Assembly: GCA_005885015.1 (NCBI GenBank)
Contig: VAYG01000080.1
Location: 1 to 9,623, forward strand
Direction: 5' to 3'
DNA: 9,623 bases
Source: Actinomycetota bacterium
GTDB lineage: Bacteria; Actinomycetota; UBA4738
Under the pieces are notes generated by a model. It was not told the DNA's origin and made no database searches. It saw only the letters and a program-made list of their open reading frames with translations. Below, piece by piece: positions 5,984 through 9,623 of the stretch (the stretch's first letter is position 1; every line of letters starts with the position of its first letter). Made by a program: the position numbers and the translations under genes.

Positions 5984-7128
5984 TCGGTGATCACGGAGTA
6001 CTGGCCGATCCCTGCCCGCTGGGCCGGGGTGCCGGGGCTGACCCCCATCACGAGCACGCCCGAGCTCACCCTGAGCCCGAGGCGGGCGATCGTCGCCGCG
6101 TCGAGGTCTCGAACCTCGACGCCCAGGTACCCGGCTTCGCCGATGATGATGGAGTCGCTGGAGTGCCCGGCCCGGATCTCGTTGACGATCCGCAACGCGG
6201 TGTTCGATGGGATGGCGAAGCCGACCCTGGCCACGGGCTCGGAGACGTTTCCTCGGGCCGCGGCGGTGATCATCCCGATCACCTGACCGGCCGAGTTGAC
6301 CAGCGGCCCGCCGGAGTCTCCCGGCTGGATGAGGGCGTCTGTCTGGATCAACCCGCTCAGCTGCTCGGCCCCGCCGCGATCGTCGCGAACCGTGATCGAA
6401 CGATCGAGAGCGGAAACCGTGCCCTGGGTGACGCTGGGGGTTCCGCCCTGGCCCAGAGCGTTCCCGATGGCGACGACCTCCTGCCCCACGGTCACGCTCG
6501 ACGAATCGGCCAGGGTCACCACGGGGAGCCCGGACACGCCGTCCACCTGGAGCAACGCGATGTCGTCGGTGGGGTCGGCCCCGAGCACGTGGGCGGTGTA
6601 TCGCCCCCGGCCGGCGATCGTGACGTCGATCCTGGTTGCGCCCTGGATGACGTGGTTGTTGGTCAGCACCTCGCCGGAAGCCGTGACCACCATGCCGGTC
6701 CCCGCCCCCTGGGCCGTCCGGCCGAGGGCGTCGGCCTGGACGATCGTGTTGACGTCCACGACGGCGGGGTCGACCCGGTCGGCCACCGCCTGCACGTTGA
6801 GGCCCCGGTCCGCCTGGCCGGTCGACGGGTTCGCCGGGGCGGCGGTGATGGGTCCTTGGACGGCGGGCGAGCCGTTCCGAGTGATGACCCAGCCGATGCC
6901 GATCCCGCTGCTGAGCAGCAACAGGCCGGCGAGGATGGCCGCGGCCAGGCGGCTCCGGTGAGGCGGACGGGTCTCCGGGGCGCCGGGCGGAGGCCCCCAG
7001 GCGAACGGCCGGCCCTGGTCGCCGGGAGGTGGCGGCGGCCACCCGCCCGGCGGCTCCCAGGGTCGGGGAACCGGTTGGTCTTCTGGTTCGTCGTCCTGCA
7101 CCGGGCTTCCGCTCGTGTCCTCAGGCAC
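5941..7128 (-). CDS. Membrane-anchored HtrA/DegP-like serine protease, PDZ domain truncated
   Basis: A 395-residue trypsin-fold (S1C) protease for envelope protein quality control. Residues 1-60 are a Pro/Gly/acidic cytoplasmic head, about 61-82 one membrane helix, 85-110 a linker and 110-320 the protease domain. The triad is His159 (LTNNHVIQG), Asp189 (DPTDDIALL) and Ser272 (QPGDSGGPLVN), all intact. A PDZ domain begins near 330 (GYLGVEV) and is normal to SVITE (378-382), after which the frame runs through 13 unrelated residues to a stop. The missing PDZ end lies out of frame at 5873-5983. The GTG start has a near-perfect AGGAGG (7134-7139) five bases upstream. The protease domain should still fold, but PDZ-based peptide recognition is likely lost unless the break is a sequencing or assembly error. 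It is divergent from the DUF2807 lipoprotein. Confidence 0.88.
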   Translation of the reverse strand: MPEDTSGSPVQDDEPEDQPVPRPWEPPGGWPPPPPGDQGRPFAWGPPPGAPETRPPHRSRLAAAILAGLLLLSSGIGIGWVITRNGSPAVQGPITAAPANPSTGQADRGLNVQAVADRVDPAVVDVNTIVQADALGRTAQGAGTGMVVTASGEVLTNNHVIQGATRIDVTIAGRGRYTAHVLGADPTDDIALLQVDGVSGLPVVTLADSSSVTVGQEVVAIGNALGQGGTPSVTQGTVSALDRSITVRDDRGGAEQLSGLIQTDALIQPGDSGGPLVNSAGQVIGMITAAARGNVSEPVARVGFAIPSNTALRIVNEIRAGHSSDSIIIGEAGYLGVEVRDLDAATIARLGLRVSSGVLVMGVSPGTPAQRAGIGQYSVITETPSTGTSPGSRSG

Positions 7129-7314
7129 CGCTTCCTCCTACAGTTTCGGCGATCCTGGCCGCGATCTTGCCCCCGCTACCTGAGAGGAGCCTTGGAGCGC
7201 CCTCATCGTTGCCTGAGCGTCTTTCGAAGCATTCCCCGATCGCCGCGGCACGTTGCCTCCATGAGCGCCTCCATGCAACGCTCCGTCGGTGGCGGGAAGC
7301 GAAAGGACGCATCG
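7129..7314. promoter_or_regulatory. Divergent region between HtrA-like and DUF2807 genes
   Basis: These 186 bases must hold both promoters. I could not assign -10/-35 pairs with confidence. It contains repeats that could bind a regulator: CGTTGCCT at 7207-7214 and 7251-7258, GCCTCCATG at 7255-7263 and 7267-7275, and an inverted pair CGTTGC (7251-7256) with GCAACG (7275-7280). AAAGGA near 7302-7307 is the Shine-Dalgarno of the lipoprotein gene. No credible small ORF is present. Confidence 0.4.
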
Positions 7315-7866
7315 ATGAGGCTACCTCGGGCATTGTCCGCCCCTTTGGCCCTGGCCGTGCTGCTGGCCGGGGTGGGGTGCGTAGCCTCGTCCATCACCGG
7401 TTCCGGGCACGTGGTGGCCAGCTCCGTTCCCGCTTCGTCCTTCTCTCGCCTGGAGGTCGGCAGCGCGTTCCGGGTCACCCTGACCGTCGGCGGAGACGAG
7501 CAGGTGACGGTGCGGGTGGACGACAACCTCACCGATCACCTGGACGTCGGGATCTCCGATGGAACCCTGCGCATCCGGCTGAAGCCGGGGACGTCGGTGC
7601 GGAACGCGACCCTGGAGGCCGACGTCACGGCTCCGGGGGTTTCCTCGATCGAAGTGAGCGGCGCCGCGAAGCTCCACCTCTCCGATGAGCTCGCCGGACA
7701 GAGGATCAAGATGACGTTGTCCGGCGCTGGCGAGATCGACGGGCCCGTCCGATTCGATGAAGCCGGCGCTGACCTGTCGGGCGCGTCGCACCTCGAACTG
7801 TCCGGAACCGCCGGGAAGCTCGACATCAGAGGAAGCGGGGCCAGCCGCCTGGAGGCCGAGAGCTGA
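7315..7866 (+). CDS. DUF2807 (GIN-domain) lipoprotein, prematurely stopped
   Basis: As sequenced it encodes 183 residues. Residues 1-22 are a signal sequence ending LLAGVGC, a loose lipobox with Cys22 as the lipid site. The rest is a beta-helix-like DUF2807 fold with the typical opening (GSGHVVASSVPASSFSRLEV), the strand LRIRLKPG, and repeated Ser-Gly-Ala turns (SGAAKL, SGAGEI, SGASHL, SGSGAS read as GSGAS). The stop at 7864-7866 falls mid-repeat; the family's remaining turns follow at once in another frame up to 8018. ATG 7315 is chosen over the in-frame ATG at 7261 because AAAGGA lies upstream and the signal sequence starts here. Its role is unknown; in many bacteria such proteins are extracytoplasmic and sit near envelope-stress genes, which fits the divergent HtrA-like gene. 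Confidence 0.85.
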   Translation: MRLPRALSAPLALAVLLAGVGCVASSITGSGHVVASSVPASSFSRLEVGSAFRVTLTVGGDEQVTVRVDDNLTDHLDVGISDGTLRIRLKPGTSVRNATLEADVTAPGVSSIEVSGAAKLHLSDELAGQRIKMTLSGAGEIDGPVRFDEAGADLSGASHLELSGTAGKLDIRGSGASRLEAES

Positions 7867-8018
7867 CCATCGACCTCTCCGGCGCGTCCCAAGCCACGGT
7901 CTCGGTGAGCGGGACGATCTCGGCTCAGGTGTCGGGGGCCTCGTCCGTGCGGTATGCCGGGACGCCTCAGTTCATCCGGAAGGATGTCTCCGGGGGCTCG
8001 TCCATCGCCCCGCTCTGA
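7867..8018 (+). pseudogene. Out-of-frame C-terminal part of the DUF2807 lipoprotein
   Basis: From 7867 a shifted frame reads TIDLSGASQATVSVSGTI, then SAQVSGASSVRYAGTPQF and IRKDVSGGSSIAPL before a stop at 8016-8018. The LSGAS, VSGAS and final KDVSGGSSI turns are characteristic DUF2807 ends. One added C (GAGAGCCTGACC instead of GAGAGCTGACC) at about 7863 would join the two parts as ESLTIDLSG and give a 234-residue protein. The fragment has no start of its own. Confidence 0.8.
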
Positions 8019-8025
8019 GCCGGCC

Positions 8026-9465
8026 ATGCTGTTCCCGAACTTCGCGGATCCGAGCGAGGACGAGGCGATCCGCGCCGGTGGGGGGTCGCTGTCGTACCGG
8101 CGATTGCGGGACGCGGCGGCAGCGTTCGCCGCGGGCGTGGTGGGCCAGGAGCGCGTGGCGGTGTGGGCCACTCCCACGCTCGAGAGCTGTGTGGGGGTCG
8201 TGGGGATCCTGCTCTCGGGCTCGGCCGCGGTCCCTCTGAACCCCAAGATGGGCAGCCGAGAGCTCGAGCACGTCCTGCGGGACAGCGCCCCGACCTTGGT
8301 CGTGGCGCCCGGGGAGGAGGAGCTCCCTCCGCCGCTGCACGGCCTCCCCAGGGTGGCGGTCGACCTCGATGGGGCCGGGGCGTCGCTGCCCCCAGAACCC
8401 CCGCCGGAGTCGCCCGCGCTCCTCTTCTATACATCCGGGACCACTGGCCCACCCAAGGGGGTGGTGCTTCCCCATCGGGCGGTTGCCTCCAACCTGGACG
8501 CCCTGTACGACGCGTGGGGGTGGACTGCCCAGGACGTGCTCACCCACGGCCTTCCGCTCTTCCACGTGCACGGCCTGGTCCTGGGAGTGCTCGGTCCGCT
8601 GCGCCGCGGCGGCTCCCTTCGCTACGCGGGGAAGTTCTCCCCGGAGGCGGTGTGCCGGGAGCTCGAAGGCGGGGCGACCATGCTGTTCGGGGTGCCCACC
8701 ATGTACCACGCGCTGGCCGAGGCCGCCGAGGGGAGCGGTTCCGTAGCCGCCGCGCTCCGTCGCGCCCGCCTCTTGGTCTCCGGATCGGCGCCGCTCCCCG
8801 AGCGAGAGTTCCGCCGGATCGAGCGGACCACGGGCCAGCGGATCGTGGAGCGCTACGGCATGACCGAGACCATCATGATCTGCGCGGTCAGGGCGAACGG
8901 CGTGCGCCGGCCGGGGTACGTCGGTCCGCCGTTGCCCGGCGTGGAGGTTCGCCTCGTCGACGACCGCGGCGTCGTCGTTGAGTCCGAGGGCGACGAAACG
9001 ATCGGGGAGGTGCTCGTCCGGGGGCCGAACCTGTTCCTCGGCTATCTCAATCGACCGGACGCCACCGCCGAGGCGGTCCGTGACGGCTGGTTCCATACGG
9101 GGGACGTGGCCACCAGGGCGGCGGGCGGTTACATCCGCATCGTGGGCCGGCGGGCCACGGACCTGATCAAGACCGGCGGGTTCAAGGTGGGGGCGGGCGA
9201 GGTCGAGGCCGCGCTGCTCGAGCACACCGCCGTGGCCGAGGTCGCGGTGACGGGCGAGCCGGACGATCGGCTCGGCGAACGGATCGTGGCCTGGGTCGTG
9301 CTGCGGCCGGGAGCCGTGGCCGACGCCGACGAGCTCGTGAGTCACGTGGCCGGATTGATCGCGCCCCACAAGCGCCCTCGGGAGGTCCGCTTCGTGCCCG
9401 CGCTCCCTCGGAACGAGATGGGCAAGGTCCAGAAAGCGGCGCTCCGGCGGATAGCGGAGGCCTAG
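8026..9465 (+). CDS. matB: Malonyl-CoA synthetase-like acyl-CoA ligase (MatB type)
   Basis: A 479-residue cytosolic adenylate-forming enzyme that would activate malonate or a close dicarboxylate with ATP and CoA. Motifs in order: phosphate loop YTSGTTGPPKG (135-145), substrate-region HGLPLFHVHGLVLG (174-187), SGSAPLP (252-258), YGMTET (277-282), GWFHTGD (354-360), hinge GRRATDLIKTGG (374-385) and catalytic Lys467 in PRNEMGKVQK. The HGLPLFHVHG, ERYGMTET and YLNRPDATAEA stretches closely resemble what I remember of Streptomyces MatB, and the length matches. ATG 8026 is the natural N-terminus; the open frame extends upstream but there overlaps the DUF2807 tail. The Shine-Dalgarno is weak and the start lies only seven bases after that tail's stop, so translation may be coupled to it. 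Malonate is the favoured substrate, not proven. Confidence 0.88.
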   Translation: MLFPNFADPSEDEAIRAGGGSLSYRRLRDAAAAFAAGVVGQERVAVWATPTLESCVGVVGILLSGSAAVPLNPKMGSRELEHVLRDSAPTLVVAPGEEELPPPLHGLPRVAVDLDGAGASLPPEPPPESPALLFYTSGTTGPPKGVVLPHRAVASNLDALYDAWGWTAQDVLTHGLPLFHVHGLVLGVLGPLRRGGSLRYAGKFSPEAVCRELEGGATMLFGVPTMYHALAEAAEGSGSVAAALRRARLLVSGSAPLPEREFRRIERTTGQRIVERYGMTETIMICAVRANGVRRPGYVGPPLPGVEVRLVDDRGVVVESEGDETIGEVLVRGPNLFLGYLNRPDATAEAVRDGWFHTGDVATRAAGGYIRIVGRRATDLIKTGGFKVGAGEVEAALLEHTAVAEVAVTGEPDDRLGERIVAWVVLRPGAVADADELVSHVAGLIAPHKRPREVRFVPALPRNEMGKVQKAALRRIAEA

Positions 9466-9484
9466 CCGGTAGATTGGAGGCCTC

Positions 9485-9623
9485 ATGAAGCTCGAGGCGC
9501 ATCCGCTGACGAAGGACCGCTGGAAGGACCTGGTCGAGCTGTTCAGCCGGCCGGGAGGGTCGATCGTGCGTGGGTGCTGGTGCATGTACTACCGCAGGTC
9601 GGGCGGCCCCAGCGGGGTCGGGC
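9485..9623 (+). CDS. GNAT-like acetyltransferase, N-terminus only (cut by window edge)
   Basis: The first 46 codons of a gene that runs off the window. ATG 9485 follows GGAGG (9476-9480) by four bases and lies 19 bases after the MatB stop, so the two are probably cotranscribed. The translation MKLEAHPLTKDRWKDLVELF is followed by a GCWCMYYR motif at residues 33-40. That Cys-Trp-Cys-Met motif near the N-terminus, after a short helix ending in LF, is what I recall from a subgroup of GNAT N-acetyltransferases. The acetyl-CoA binding loop would be beyond the edge, so the call is provisional. Confidence 0.7.
   Translation, partial: MKLEAHPLTKDRWKDLVELFSRPGGSIVRGCWCMYYRRSGGPSGVG

Noticed and set aside
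5975..5995. Programmed ribosomal frameshift in the HtrA-like gene
   Set aside because: There is no slippery heptamer or downstream structure at the join, and about 13 PDZ residues are missing, which a simple slip would not explain.
5818..7314. Very long plus-strand open frame running into the DUF2807 gene
   Set aside because: The part before 7315 is antisense to the HtrA-like protease and has shadow-type composition; only the part from ATG 7315 shows a signal sequence and DUF2807 repeats.
7954..8025. Upstream in-frame start for MatB
   Set aside because: The extension overlaps the DUF2807 C-terminal tail, and MatB family alignment from memory begins at about ATG 8026 (MLFPNF).
7972..9585. 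537-codon minus-strand open frame opposite MatB
   Set aside because: It is the mirror of the MatB coding frame, His/Arg/Gly-rich, with no recognisable domain or Shine-Dalgarno.
1..9623. CRISPR array, tRNA/rRNA gene, transposase or phage attachment site
   Set aside because: No regularly spaced repeats, cloverleaf, terminal inverted repeats or mobile-element proteins were seen on either strand.

Overview
The window is high-GC DNA. Gene starts are often GTG with purine-rich Shine-Dalgarno sequences, and the encoded families are a secreted S8 protease, an anchored DUF5666-type protein, an HtrA-like protease with a proline-rich cytoplasmic head, a DUF2807 lipoprotein and a Streptomyces-like malonyl-CoA synthetase. 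Together these suggest a Gram-positive, probably uncultured soil-type actinobacterium. This is an inference from gene content; no rRNA or marker gene is present. No tRNA, rRNA, IS element or CRISPR array was seen.

Left part (1-2620): the signal-peptide end of a minus-strand exported protein (1-96) is divergent from a secreted subtilisin-family protease (324-1811). A strong hairpin (1831-1860) closes the protease unit. A membrane-anchored DUF5666-like protein follows (1960-2568), and a 13-bp hairpin separates it from the convergent minus-strand genes.

Middle part (2632-5764, all minus): a three-gene run reads VOC/glyoxalase-fold protein (5318-5764), amidase-signature hydrolase (3881 to about 5296), then a ring-opening amidohydrolase of the cyanuric acid hydrolase/barbiturase family (2632-3765). 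This is the most distinctive content. It looks like a small catabolic unit in which one enzyme opens an N-heterocyclic ring and the next cleaves the linear amide or ureide product.

Right part (5873-9623): a membrane-anchored HtrA-type protease (minus) is divergent from a DUF2807 lipoprotein (plus). Both are damaged. The protease has lost about 13 residues and its reading frame inside the PDZ domain, and the lipoprotein has an apparent one-base deletion near its C-terminal third. Next come a MatB-like malonyl-CoA synthetase (8026-9465) and the first 46 codons of a GNAT-like acetyltransferase (9485 to the edge). If the ring-opening enzyme is a barbiturase, the amidase could yield malonate from ureidomalonate and MatB could activate it, which would join the middle and right parts functionally. 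That link is a hypothesis; the genes are on opposite strands and not in one operon.

The two frame breaks, plus an amidase whose conserved N-terminus lacks any ATG/GTG/TTG start, mean the sequence accuracy of 5280-8020 should be checked before biological conclusions are drawn.
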